A stretch of DNA of 64,000 nucleotides from Oidiodendron maius Zn (Eukaryota; Ascomycota; Leotiomycetes; Myxotrichaceae), in the NCBI GenBank assembly GCA_000827325.1, contig KN832870.1:1922001-1986000 (forward strand). Reading direction: 5' to 3'. The notes beneath the pieces are model-generated. The model saw only the letters and a list, made by a program, of their open reading frames with translations, searched no databases and was not told the DNA's origin. The first letter of the stretch is position 1. Each line of letters starts with the position of its first letter. A program made the position numbers and the translations under genes. Below are positions 10,701 to 21,507 of the stretch, piece after piece.

Positions 10701-12981
10701 ATCGCGAAGTCGAGCAGTGGCAAAATTTTGGATGTCGAGATAACCAGCGGGTGGATCGGGCCCAGCTTTCGAAGACTCCCGAAGAAGCCAGGCGCACATT
10801 AGGTACGGCGGCGCATCTATTTTTTGTACCCCTTCGAACGCTGCTTTATCAATGAGTATCCTCAATAACTCATCGCAGAAGTCTCGCATTGCTACCGTGA
10901 AACTGTCAATTGGAAACGAGCCGGCCATTTTGCAAAGATAAACTAGGTCCTCGTATCTCTGCAGGTGGAAGCAGCGCTGTAGCATCCTGAGTATTGCCTC
11001 TACAACCCTGGGGTCTTGACTAGTTGTCACTGTCTTCCAGATAGTGGAAACTAGAGTTGGGTCGTATGTATTCGTAACGATCAAGAAGCCAAGAATATTG
11101 TAGCTTTCGTTGATGATCTCGGGATGAGACGCGATTCCAACCAGGTACTCCATTATCTTATTGCGTATCACAAAATCCGCCAGGAAGAGAAGTAGCGAGT
11201 TCTGTGATACATCATTCTTATGCACGTTATGCAGTGCTAGCAGGTCCGTACACATGGTTGTGACGCCAACGACCCGCAGCTGCATCTGCGTGGATGTGAT
11301 GAGCATCCTAAGTATGGTAAACTTCCACTCAAATGAGATGGCCTTCGGTGCATATCTGGCTGGTATCTCGGGGTGTTTGTCACGCTTCGCAGCGATCAGG
11401 TCCCGCGTTGCGCTATTCTCATAAAGCAGGGTAGTGTATAAGGTGGAGGTCAAGCTATTGACAATTGTTTGTGCGGAGTCGGGCGAGAGAGACGCAACAT
11501 GCTCCTCGATTATGGACACCAGCCCAGCCGACATGACCTTAAAGAAGTCATGGGCTCGCGCCAGTTGTTGTCGAGACGGGTCCGCCGGCTGCATGAGATG
11601 ATGGACACCTTCTCCGACGGGATTTGTAGCCTCACTGAGTATTCTAGTAATAAGTCGACAGGGCTCGCTCAAGTTATCAACAAGCTTTGGGAGCTGAGGC
11701 ACCAAATTGACCTGCTCTTCAGCGAGCTTCGCAAGGTTTGACAAGGAACCACCACCATTTTGGAAGCTGGCGAGCCACATTGGGATTTCCTCGTCCCAAG
11801 CCCAATTGTAGTGGGTCTCCAGGTTTTTGCCGATATGGCCCGGTTCCTCCTTACGCAGTAGATAGCTGAAGGCTAAAAGGTAACTACGCGACGGTAGGTC
11901 TGGATACTCGTCGTCACCATTCCTCTTAACTGGGCCCGCGAGCATTCTGACATCCATAGCCACAAATCTACCGGCCAGGCGGGAGAATTGGGAGAGAAAT
12001 CCCGTCAGGGCTGGATAGCCTTCTCGAGATCTGTCGAGGAATTCTGTGAAGAATCGACTAGGCAAATTAGGGGGCTGTGCGATGTACTGGAGCAGACGAC
12101 TTACCTCCGCCAGCTTAAAGCCCACACCACTTCGGGGAACGCATTCCAGAATGCACGATATTTGCTGTATGACTCGTACCAGCCGTCGGCGCGATCGCGG
12201 GTAAAGGCCAAGTAGCTCTCGATCCAGTCGCGGAGTTTGCAAAAACAGGCGTCGTCCTCGATGGGTTCTAAGTAGTTCAGCAAGGATCCGATTTGAGGAG
12301 TTACAGATACATACCAAACTGGATGAAATGAGCGAGACGCTTCACGGTGTTGACCAAGCTCTCGCCGTCACCGTTATAGGGAAAGCTGAGAATGGGATCA
12401 ACAAACAGCTCATCCTCGTCGATTATGGCGAGCGGGGGGCTTCGGCTAGCAAACTCCTCTCCATCCTCGTTTATGGCAACGACTTCGATCTCAGGACTCT
12501 CTGGGGCCATGGAAGACGACGAGGGAGATTCGACAGCCGGTATAGTAGACAGCTCATCGCTTCCCGACTCGATGCTCTGTCTCGCCTCATTCTCCGGGCC
12601 GCCGGGCGCCATCTTGCTGAGAGGAGTCGGGGAAGGGGGCGAGGAGGAGGTCGAGCCAAGAGGAGGCGCGGTTCGTAGGTTTAGGGTGACCTTGCTCGAC
12701 GTCGGCTCAGGAGAGGAGCCCTGTCTCGGGCTTGAGGGCGTTCGAGGTGGGGCAGAACCAAGCTCAGAGCCAGGCGATTCTTCAACGGAGGGCATGGAGC
12801 CCGGCGTGGTGTCAATGGCCGTCGCCGTATCGACCGATCGGCTTCGTGAGCCCCCGCGGGAGGTCCGCTGGCGCTTCCTTGAGACCGGGCCGTTGTTGTC
12901 GTCGAAGGGGTTGGGTCGAGTTGAGCAAGGCTCGGAGGAGGCCGCACGTTCTCGCGACAACGCAGCTGGATCGGGGTCCAT
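4714..12981 (-). CDS. Giant ubiquitin-specific protease (USP9X/USP34-like UCH family)
   Basis: Fourteen exons: 12981-12315, 12267-12105, 12057-9348, 9297-9136, 9083-8933, 8886-8589, 8534-8312, 8256-8150, 8098-7872, 7822-7257, 7210-7158, 7110-4985, 4933-4877, 4826-4714. All thirteen introns are 46-55 nt, and the sum is 7623 nt (2540 aa). The product removes ubiquitin from proteins by cysteine protease action. Residues 1-200 are disordered and carry a KRQR basic patch. About 200-1570 is an alpha-helical scaffold with a ubiquitin-like segment (LRLYYGGKGFDPDE). The USP domain starts with the Cys box GLRNLSNTCYLNSL (Cys ~1602), has a Zn-type CSTC at ~1763, the His box LVHSGTAESGHYYSYIRE (His ~1852) and an acidic residue in WIEFNDDNVSSWD (~1874). 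The C-terminal ~650 residues fit the fungal DUF3517-type extension (from memory). One donor is weak (GTGGGT after 9136). Start ATG is the first in the disordered N-terminus; upstream in-frame codons lack ATG context. Confidence 0.88.
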
Positions 12982-14020
12982 TTGGCAAAGGGGCACCGCG
13001 CAGCGAGGAGCAAGAGCGTCGAGGAGGGGTGGGTGTCGATGGCCGTGGCTCTGCGCCAAAAAGCTCAACAGCCTCGCACACCCGAAGTGAATTGGCGGAA
13101 GCTCATAAGGGAATTTGGGTGGTCTGGATCGAATTCAGATTTCCCATGCGTGGGGAGCCAGCGGCAGAGGGTCGGGCAGAGCCTGGGAATTATCGATGGC
13201 GGAAGTCTAAAAAGTCTCGCGTGGGCGGGAGTTCTGCCGTCATCCAAGGGCGGGTTTTCGCGTCGGTCGTTGGAAAGCGGGCGCGATGGGCGCGCTATGG
13301 AGTCGCAGCAGCTGTCCGATGACGCCGAGATTTGTGTTTGGCCTGCAAAACACCGCAGAGATGAAAGAGAACGACGCGAGATTGTGCCACAACGGGGGGC
13401 GAGGTGGAGGTTGATGGAGGAGACGGATGCGGCTGAAAGGGGCCAACGGCAGCTCCTCTGGGGATTGTGGTTTGTCTGTCTCTTTTTTTGGGGGGATGTC
13501 TTATCGATTCATCAAAAAGCTTGGGCGGAAGAACCAACGAACCCCGCGACTGGGAATCCCAAATCGCGCTAAGCGATCACGTGAGATCCAATAAGTTATT
13601 CGCTCCAGGTAGAAAGGTATTATATAATCATACAATATCTTGCACCAGTTGTGGTGTTGCTCCAGTTTGCGTGCCTGATATATTGCCCGTTGTGCCTGAG
13701 GTAGTTAACCTCTCAACCTCCCCCGAAGAGGAAACGACACCAAAGAGCACACTCCATAACGGCTACACGAGCGCCGTGTTTGGCCTCCAGATCGGCGGGT
13801 GCCTATCCATGACGCCGGCGTCTTGGCAGTGTGTGTCCTCCTCTACCCTGAGCCCTCTGAACCCTTTGACCAATTGGCCGTTCCTTGATCTGCCCCAAAT
13901 AATTGCGTCATTGACTCTGACTTTCCTCCCTTCAGCAAAAATAGCCAAGACTAGCTGCGACAAGCTCACTCCTCTTTAAGCGCCAGACTCATTTGCTCCA
14001 ATCTGGATAAGGCACGTACC
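12982..14020. promoter_or_regulatory. Divergent promoter region of the USP and POP3 genes
   Basis: About 1 kb between two divergent start codons. It holds a TCACGTGA palindrome (13577-13584), next to a CCAAT (13588-13592), and a CT/GC-rich stretch near the USP start. The open frames seen here look non-coding (low-complexity composition, no motif). Confidence 0.4.
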
Positions 14021-14944
14021 ATGGATCGAAAACCGAAAACCGTCTTCCAGCTCGACACCCCTTTCACGACGGCCGCATGGTAGGTTGCCAATGCCCTACC
14101 TGACATCTCCTTTATTAGCTCGCACGTGCTGATTCATTACAGGCCTCAAATATCTCTACAGGACCAAGAAACCATCTTGGAGCTTCTATGCAGGTATGGA
14201 TACCCTATTCCATCATATGGTCCTAAAGAAGCTCACTCCAATGTCTGCAGACTGCTCGCCCCCATAGGCCAACACCGAGCAAACCACATGACCAAATCAA
14301 AGGGGAAGAGAAGCAAGAAGCGCAAACGGCAAGAGGCAAAATCGCATGCAGGGGAGATCCAAGAAGCGCTGCCTATCCCGCCCACCCCTGAGATCTCGTC
14401 CTTTATTGTCGTGGGATTGAACTCTATAACTCGCACCCTCCAAGCAGCATCACGGAAACCGAAACCGTCTTCACCATCAAACGAGGCCCCTCAGGAGTCT
14501 GGCCCTGACGAGGAAGAAAAGGATGCATTACCCTCCCTCGCTCGAGCCAAATCCCAAACAGGCCCCGACGACCCTGTCTCTCATCCTCCATTCTACGCCA
14601 TCTTCGTCCTCCGCTCTTCTCAACCTGCGATCCTGCACGCCCACCTTCCGCAGCTAATCGCAACTGCTTCGCTCGCACACCCCGAATCGCCCGCGACGCG
14701 GCTCGTCCAGCTTCCGCGCGGCAGCGATGAGCGAGTATGTCGGTCCCTGGGACTTCCCTCGGCGTCCTTCATCGGCCTCATGGAGGGCGCTCCCCACTGT
14801 AAATCTCTAGTGGAATTGATCCAGAGTAAGGTACCAGAGATTGAAGTGCCTTGGTTGGAGGAGGTCAAAACCTCGTCATATATGCCTGTCAAGATTAATG
14901 CCGTTGAGACGTTTACTTCCATGCCGAAGAAGAAACCGGCTTAG
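14021..14944 (+). CDS. POP3: RNase P/MRP protein subunit Pop3
   Basis: Exons 14021-14079, 14143-14193, 14251-14944; 267 aa. Pop3 belongs to the nuclear RNase P and RNase MRP ribonucleoproteins, which mature tRNA 5' ends and pre-rRNA. The joined N-terminus reads MDRKPKTVFQLDTPFTTAAW, then PQISLQDQETILELLC and RLLAPIGQHRANH. A basic SKGKRSKKRKR follows, matching the fungal Pop3 signature. The middle holds a disordered acidic segment, and the C-terminal half has FIVVGLNSITRTLQ, then FYAIFVLRSSQPAILHAHLPQL and LPRGSDERVCRSLGLPSASF, an L7Ae-like alternation typical of the family. The second intron (57 nt) is in frame and stop-free, so its retention would add 19 residues. The splice form is preferred because it restores a continuous LLCRLLAPIG block. 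Confidence 0.85.
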
Positions 14945-15657
14945 TAGATCATTGTGTGCCATTTGCTTCAATGATAAAAAGGAAAATTAAAAACTTTTCG
15001 AATTGCGCTCGCACGACATCTTGCCTATAATATAAATATAAGTGGATACGATGCTGTGTTACACACTCCAGGATTGTGAGTAATAAGATTTCCATGCTTG
15101 GCTCGGGATGAAGTGAGGAAAAGGGGCCTGATGTTGGGACATAACTCCGGGGTGGGGGGAGCCGCGCCCGCATTAACCCAAAATATTCTCGAGTCTATAC
15201 ATCACATACTTAAACACTCAGTTTCCTGCCTTTACCCGCCAGAATAATATAGCACCATTCGCACTGATATGTCTAGAGAATGGGATTTGAAAGGTTTCTC
15301 ATTATTCATTTGAACATTCCCTATTTTGGGTTTGCACAACACGATCCAATAACTCAAATAAGAACAGCCAAAGAAATAATTTACGCAGGATAGCAACGCA
15401 TCGCAGTCCGTTTCCACTTCTGCCACTCTCCTCTCCTATAGTCACTCAATCAATGATACCGCCCAATCTTGTACATAAATAAAAGCCGCCAGGGCGTGAA
15501 TGCAAGACCCAGAAGCCCTAGGATCGACAACATATTTCGGCCGAACGCCGAGGACCATAAAGATATACGTGAAAAACGTCGCGGGTGTCGTGAAATCCAT
15601 GGCGACATTGTTCATCATTAAGTTAGTTGTTCATCATCAATAAATCCTCAAGCCGGC
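14945..15657. other. Convergent intergenic region (POP3 / BUD4)
   Basis: 3' flanks of two convergent genes. AT-rich with no supported coding sequence or repeat. Confidence 0.5.
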
Positions 15658-18600
15658 TTAAACAATCATGCTCTTGGTGCGCTGATGCCGCCTCCCGGCA
15701 GTGCCTGGGTCTGCACGCTTCTGCAAGCTCTCCTCGCGCTTTAGCACGAGGTCACACCAGCCACGCTTGACGCCCTCATTATCTTTCCCAATGCAGGCAT
15801 CAAGGACTTTCATCCAGCCTTCTTTGTCGGATCCGGTATCGGCGTAGAAGTCAATCACTTCGCCGTTGTTGAAACGGATTCGGAACCCTTCTTCAACGAA
15901 CATGTAACCCTCTTCTTCCTCCGCAAAACCGGACTTACGGCGCTTGCCGCCCTTTCCAGTGGTTTCCTTCTGTGTCAGGGCTCTCCGATCGTCGATGAGT
16001 TTACAGGCATTGGCCAGATTGATCGTCGCCCTTGGTTGTCGAGTAGATTCGTGGTAGGCTGTTAGCTTTGTTCCTTGGAGTTTGAAGAAGCGACGACGCC
16101 AGTACTATTTTGACGTTAGCTAAATCCCCAAATAAGAGTTTGTGGCTAAACTTACTGGACAGTCACCACCCTGTTGACTCAAATGGCCCTCCCAGGCTCG
16201 AGATGCTGTCGTCTCGGCTTCTTTAATCTCTCGAATGCAAGAGTTCAGACTCTTCGGCATATCCTCATCCTTGGCACCCTTGGGTTTGGGAACAAAGAGT
16301 AACTGTAACTCAAGCTTGCCAACCTTGTACGGAGCTCGTCGTTGAACTTGGGTGGTGCTACGCTTGCTCCTCGCACTTGAAGAGAAGCTAACTTCCTCAG
16401 TTGCCCACTCGTTGAAGCATGCGATATCGACGGTATAGGGGCGACCATAGCAGCGAGCCTCATGGTCCTTGAGGCAAATGTAAGAGCGTCCGAAGCTTCC
16501 GTCTTCGGACGCAAGGGGGGATAAGAGATCCCACGCAGTAGGCTGGGTCGACATTCTTTTCAACTGCGCATCATGCTCCTTTTGCTTCGCCAATCGCTGT
16601 TCTTCTTCTTTCTGCTTCATTTCCAGCTCCTTGCGTTTCTTGGGAGATGTAAAAACTCGGCTAAAGGTAGAAGGCTTCGGCACCTTCTTTGTGGGGGATT
16701 CAACAAGCCGCTTTGGCTGTGGCTTCTCGAGCTTTGCGTTGAGTGTCAGCTGAAACTCGAGCTCAGTTGGCACCACAAGCTCGAATTCCTGCCCAATTGG
16801 TGCATTCCTCCCCAGTTCAAGCCAGGCAGTAGTGACGCAATGTACACCATTGTCAAGTGTTAGACTGAACCAGGTTTTCTCATCTACATCAAGTTAGCTC
16901 CTGTACAGATGTATAAACAGGTCATTCTTACTCTTTGGTAATGGCAGATCCAAATCCTTCACTCCCATGACCTTTACAAAAAGCCTTCCCTTTTCAGCAC
17001 CCTCCTCGGGAGCTGCAGCAGCTTCCTCAGCAACCATGCCGAGACCAGATACACTACTCTCTTGGCCAGGCATTGGCGGCATGGGACCGGTCGGCGGCTT
17101 CTTGCGGGAACCCGAAGCACTACGTACGCTACTCTTACGTGGAGAGCCATTCCAAGGCTCAACCGTCCATGATTGAGGGCGCTCCTTCTTCACTGGCGAG
17201 TTACCTGCTGAGCGCGTGCCTTTGTCGACATCACTGCTTGCAACAACCACTTTTGTATTCTGTCTCATCAGGTAACCGCGCTGTTTGCGAGGCGTAATGT
17301 TAGCATGATATTCTGGTTGGGGGAAATTGGTCGAGGTAGACGCTTGTCCATTGTCGAAGTTAGAGATGGTCGAAGGGAAAATAAATAGGTCAAACGCAAC
17401 CTTTTGAGCCTCAATAACGCGGTCAAAATCTTTGTCTAGACCCAATCCGAGGTCGCTGCCAATATCCAAAGTGAGACTTTTCTTCTTAAGACTTGGATGT
17501 CGCTCCAAAGTTCCAGTGCCATTGCCTTCGCCAGCTTCTTCTTGGTCTGCGCCGATGGAAGGACGATTTCTATGGCGTGCGGGGATTGGTGGAATGGCAG
17601 GTGCCTCCCCGCTGACTTGTCGTCTCAATTCTCGCATAGCCATGATATCAGAAGGTGTGGCAGAGGGTCTGGTCTTCAATTTTGAGCCTGACGAGGACTT
17701 GATAGTAGCGATACGCTCAGGAACTACTGGCAACTCTGCAGGTGGTGAGGGAGATACAGGATGACGAATAACAGAATCTGGTGTTCCAGGCTCAGCCTCA
17801 TCTTCCTCATCCTCTTCAGGTCCCCAGCCAGTTCCGTCATACTCAGGTTTTGAGGAGGGCATCTGGCGGGATTGTTCAGGAGTCAAAGGTCTGCGTAGAT
17901 ACTCCTGGGCGTGAACCATGGACATTCGTTTTTCTTCCACCTTCTTAGTATCTGCAGCTATCGGTGGAGACGGTGTCATGTAGGCTTGAAGACTCAGTCC
18001 GAAGTCATTGTTAGTTAATACACCAGATAATTCGGGAAGAGAGGTCTTTCTATCATCCTTGGCAGAGTCATGAATACTGACTTCAGGGCCATTATCTCGG
18101 AGGGTCGACAGAGAATCCTCCTTTGTAAGCTTCTCTGATTGGAGCTGTGAAAGAAAGTTTGGAGGAGTGGGATCTGAGTATTGGCTATCGGCATCATTTT
18201 CAGCTGGCGTGCCATAATCCGTGAACGACTTCTCGTTAAAGTAAGCATCTCTTCCGTGCTCGGCATCTTGATACATGTCTGGGATGCTGTAAACATCTAC
18301 TTCGTCGTCGTCTTCTGGCTCCGGCTTGATGACTACGCTGTTATCCGCATTGTCAACTTCTAGTGTTGACGCTTCTTCTGTTGATGGAATCGGTGTATCG
18401 GGATCTGGCAAGGTCGGACGTTCAGGGCTTGAGCTGGGTGGTGGGGATGAAAAGTTATAGTCTGATTCCCGGGGGAAAGCACCTTGCCCGTTCACCTTGC
18501 GCAAAATGGATTCGCGCGAGATACGAGGAGGTAGTTGGTATGTGCCCAAGCCGGGGAGATCATCCAAAGTATCTTCATCTTCATGAATTTGTATAGACTG

Positions 18601-20168
18601 ATCTCTCTCAGGTGTCTGACTATTCCTGTCACGGCTTCCCGCTCGCCTCATGCGGCGCTCTCGTTGGATCTCGGCTGGAGTCTTGGTCTTGTCGTCGTCT
18701 TGAATCATCATCAAGCGGAGTCGTTCCTCTAGCGTCATTCTAGCACCGCTCATTTCCTGGAGATCTGATTTACTAATCGAAGCAGGAGCTGGAGGAGACG
18801 GGAGGTGTCTTGTTGAGCTTGCGACGCGCTCCGCGGCAGCAGAAAGGCCCGCTGGAGAACCCGACATCACACCAGGCAAAGGCGGCAGAGGCCGATGCTC
18901 ACCATTAGAGTTCAGCGAGTCGGTACGAATACCCGGAGAACGGAGATTACTGGCCGGACGGGCTTCGGGCATAGGACTACCCTCAGGGCCATCAAAAGAG
19001 TCGTCGAAGCTTCCGGGCATGCTTGGCCTATTGTACGCCTCAGGGCTTTGTCGCCAGTCTTCGGGTCCAACAACCGGCGTCTTGTCAGTATCCTCAAGTG
19101 AGGCATCAAAGCTGTCCTCATGCTCCGGCTGCTCTCCGAGAACATAGCTATCCTCTTCCTCGTCTTCTCTAGAATCATAGCTGTTCTCCCTTGAGCCGCT
19201 TCCAACAGAGGAGAGATCAGGAGTTGCCATCTCATATTCATTAACTTGGGGAGGGGCAGCATCGAATGTTACACTCTTTGCGTGCCTATGGAGGCTTCGA
19301 CCAGGAGGAAGCTCTCGTTCATCCCCAGAGTTCTCTTCTGACCAAGTCCCATTCTCGGGATCAAAGCTGGATTTTGGATTGAATAATTTTGACACCATGG
19401 AGGATTTGGTAGGAGACACGTGATCTTTGCTTGGTGAGTGTGATCCGGATGCGCTAGCACTCAGCGGCACCTTAGTAGGGGTGAATAGAGGGAGAGTGGT
19501 TTTGCTCTCATTGCGTTGATGTCCAATCGGACGAGGACGCTCTGAAGAGCGCAGTCCCTGAATGCCGGATCCACCAAATGCGTTGCCGTTCAATGATCTT
19601 GCCAGAGGTCTTTCGACCAAAGGTACTGACGCTGGGTCATACTCCTGCTTTTGCTCCCGGGCAAACATATTGCTATTCTTGACACGCGATGCCCGTTGGA
19701 GTCTTTCGATAGAGGATCGTCGAGTCGGCGATGGCGAAGAGTCCCTTCCACCTGAGAAGGTATTTTCCGAGCTAAACTGGTTTGCAAGAGCAGAATCACG
19801 ACCCTTCCAGAAAAGCCGAGGCGACGAGTTGCCTTCGGAGGTATTGAAGGGAGAAGACTGGAAGGGAGATGAATCATCGGCGGCAATAATCTTCTGCAAA
19901 GCCTACAGTGAGCATTGAACTTTAGTGAATGGCTGTAAACCACATACCTTAGAGACTTGGTTGAAGCTAGGAGAGTTCCTCCTCTTCTCCGTCGGAGCTA
20001 ATTCTGTCAATGCTCGAGGTAGCGCAGACCCACTCTTTGTTGGCGATGCTGATGGATTGCCCTTCTGGATGCGCAAAGGCTGGACCTGGTGCATGAGTCA
20101 GTGATCTTGTGTTTTGGATCCGACGTAAACAACAGTCAAGAACTTACCATCTGCGAAGGTGATGCCAT
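15658..20168 (-). CDS. BUD4: Bud4/anillin-like septation protein with C-terminal PH domain
   Basis: Exons 20168-20148, 20085-19948, 19902-16932, 16883-16156, 16104-15658; 4305 nt, 1434 aa. The homologue marks septation sites at the cortex and organises septins and the contractile ring in filamentous fungi. The first ~1000 residues are disordered, Ser/Pro/acidic-rich, and start MASPSQM joined to VQPLRIQKGNPSAS and ending in RRNSPSFNQ, a familiar N-terminal block. Then comes the anillin-homology region: GRLFVKVMGVKDLDLPLPK, WFSLTLDNGVHCVTTAWLEL, APIGQEFELVV. The PH domain covers roughly the last 150 residues (YWRRRFFKLQGTKLTAYHE, ATINLANACKLIDDR, FRIRFNNGEVIDFYADT). The 21-nt first exon is small; it is supported by a GTAAGT donor, an in-frame join and a stop-free start. 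A CACGTG lies at 20560-20565 upstream. Confidence 0.9.
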
Positions 20169-21218
20169 CTTTAGAGGTCTCCAACTTAACCGGCAGAATG
20201 GAGAGGCAGCAGTTCAAGTCCTGGTGTGGTGCTTTCAAGCTGACAATACTTGTTGTGGTGCTAGCATAGAAGGAGTGTGTAGATTGAAGTGTTGCGACGC
20301 GATAACTGCGCGGGGGAAATATTGGAAATCGGGGATTGTACTCTCCAAATATCTCGGCAACATTCAGAAGGCTGCTAGAGGAAGGAATGCAACGATAATC
20401 AGCAATTGAGGGAGGGCGGTATCCGTTGAAGGAGACAAGATGTTGAAAGGAGGAGGTGTAACCATTGTGCAGGTCAGGCGGCGGCTTTGTGGTGAAACGA
20501 CTTGTTGTAGTTGTTGTCATGGCAACAAATTGACTCTCGCTTCCGCCCGTGGTAGCTGGCACGTGATGAAAACTTGGGGTAGGAGATGTTGATGCACTGA
20601 TTGGTTGAAGCAATTGATTACTAACCAAGAAAGATCGGGTCACCAGTGGTTGACTGGACTAGATTGGTGCATCCTCAGCGTCATTCAAAGCTATCCCCTC
20701 GTCCGGTATGAAAAACCACAACTAGCAGTGGTGTATTCAACCAGTTAGAGCTGATAGTACAGCACAGCCTCAATGACCTTTACATAATAATTGACTAGTA
20801 ATTAGCATTATTTGAATGATACATGCTCCAACGCTCCTCCTTAGCGCATAAGGCTACCTTACGAAATATGTACCCTCCTCTTGATCGCTTTGGCCTAACC
20901 TTTGATATCGCGGCCTTATTTAATGGCCTCTGGCGTTATAATTTATATAAACACCACCTACAATTATCAACCTTTGGACGCTTAATCTAGTAGTGTATAT
21001 GCTGAAATTCAGGACTAAATAGTCGTTTGCCCCCTAGATTAGTCTGAAAATACTGAGAGCTTTGCCTGTAAAGAGTATTCAAGTAACCTATTAATTAATT
21101 GAACCCTGAATTCAAGGTGGCTAAGGTGTTTCCCCCTAATTAAACCTGATATGATTGATATAACCTATATGCATTAATACAGACTACATCAATTAACCTG
21201 TAAAACAAGGGCTACTAG
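20169..21218. other. Divergent intergenic region, right part AT-rich
   Basis: Left half is the BUD4 promoter (CACGTG at 20560-20565). From about 20750 the sequence turns AT-rich with many TA steps and no open frame, resembling old, mutated repeat DNA. Confidence 0.4.
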
Positions 21219-21410
21219 TGTGACAGCCATGGAGCAGATATCACGACCCAACACGAAGCCTACAGGTAAAGTGCTGTATTTCACTCGAATACTAGAGTAA
21301 GGGCAACTAGCTAGGCGCGCAAAGGTTTAATATAAGTGCGCGCACAGACCTCCAGCCAAGTTACACCCGTGCCGCCACAACTCTGCACACATCACTCTAC
21401 CTCGCGAAAA
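21219..21410 (+). repeat. Possible degraded LTR fragment related to the solo LTR at 26324
   Basis: Begins TGTGACAGCC, the same ten bases as the solo LTR at 26324. It shares further blocks in the same order: ACACGAA, then GGTAAA, then TGCTGTATT, and a later ATATAA next to GCGCGCACA. The right end is not clear, since no GTCACA terminus or target duplication was found. It lies 100-290 bp upstream of the FHIP start codon. Confidence 0.4.
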
Positions 21411-21507
21411 TCTCCAGGGATCTTTGGCATCGCGTTGTGGACTGAAGGTACCTCCCACATCAGTCCGGATCAATGCGGTATCCTAAAGCCATGATTGCTA
21501 CAGAACA

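Noticed and set aside
12392-13090. Plus-strand open frame of 232 codons over the USP start
   Set aside because: Shadow of the disordered N-terminal exon of the USP gene.
13467-13979. Open frame of 170 codons in the USP/POP3 promoter
   Set aside because: No motif, no splice partner, composition like non-coding DNA.
20098-20643. Minus-strand 181-codon frame upstream of BUD4
   Set aside because: It crosses the BUD4 first exon in a different frame; only the short exon gives a proper join to the conserved N-terminal block.
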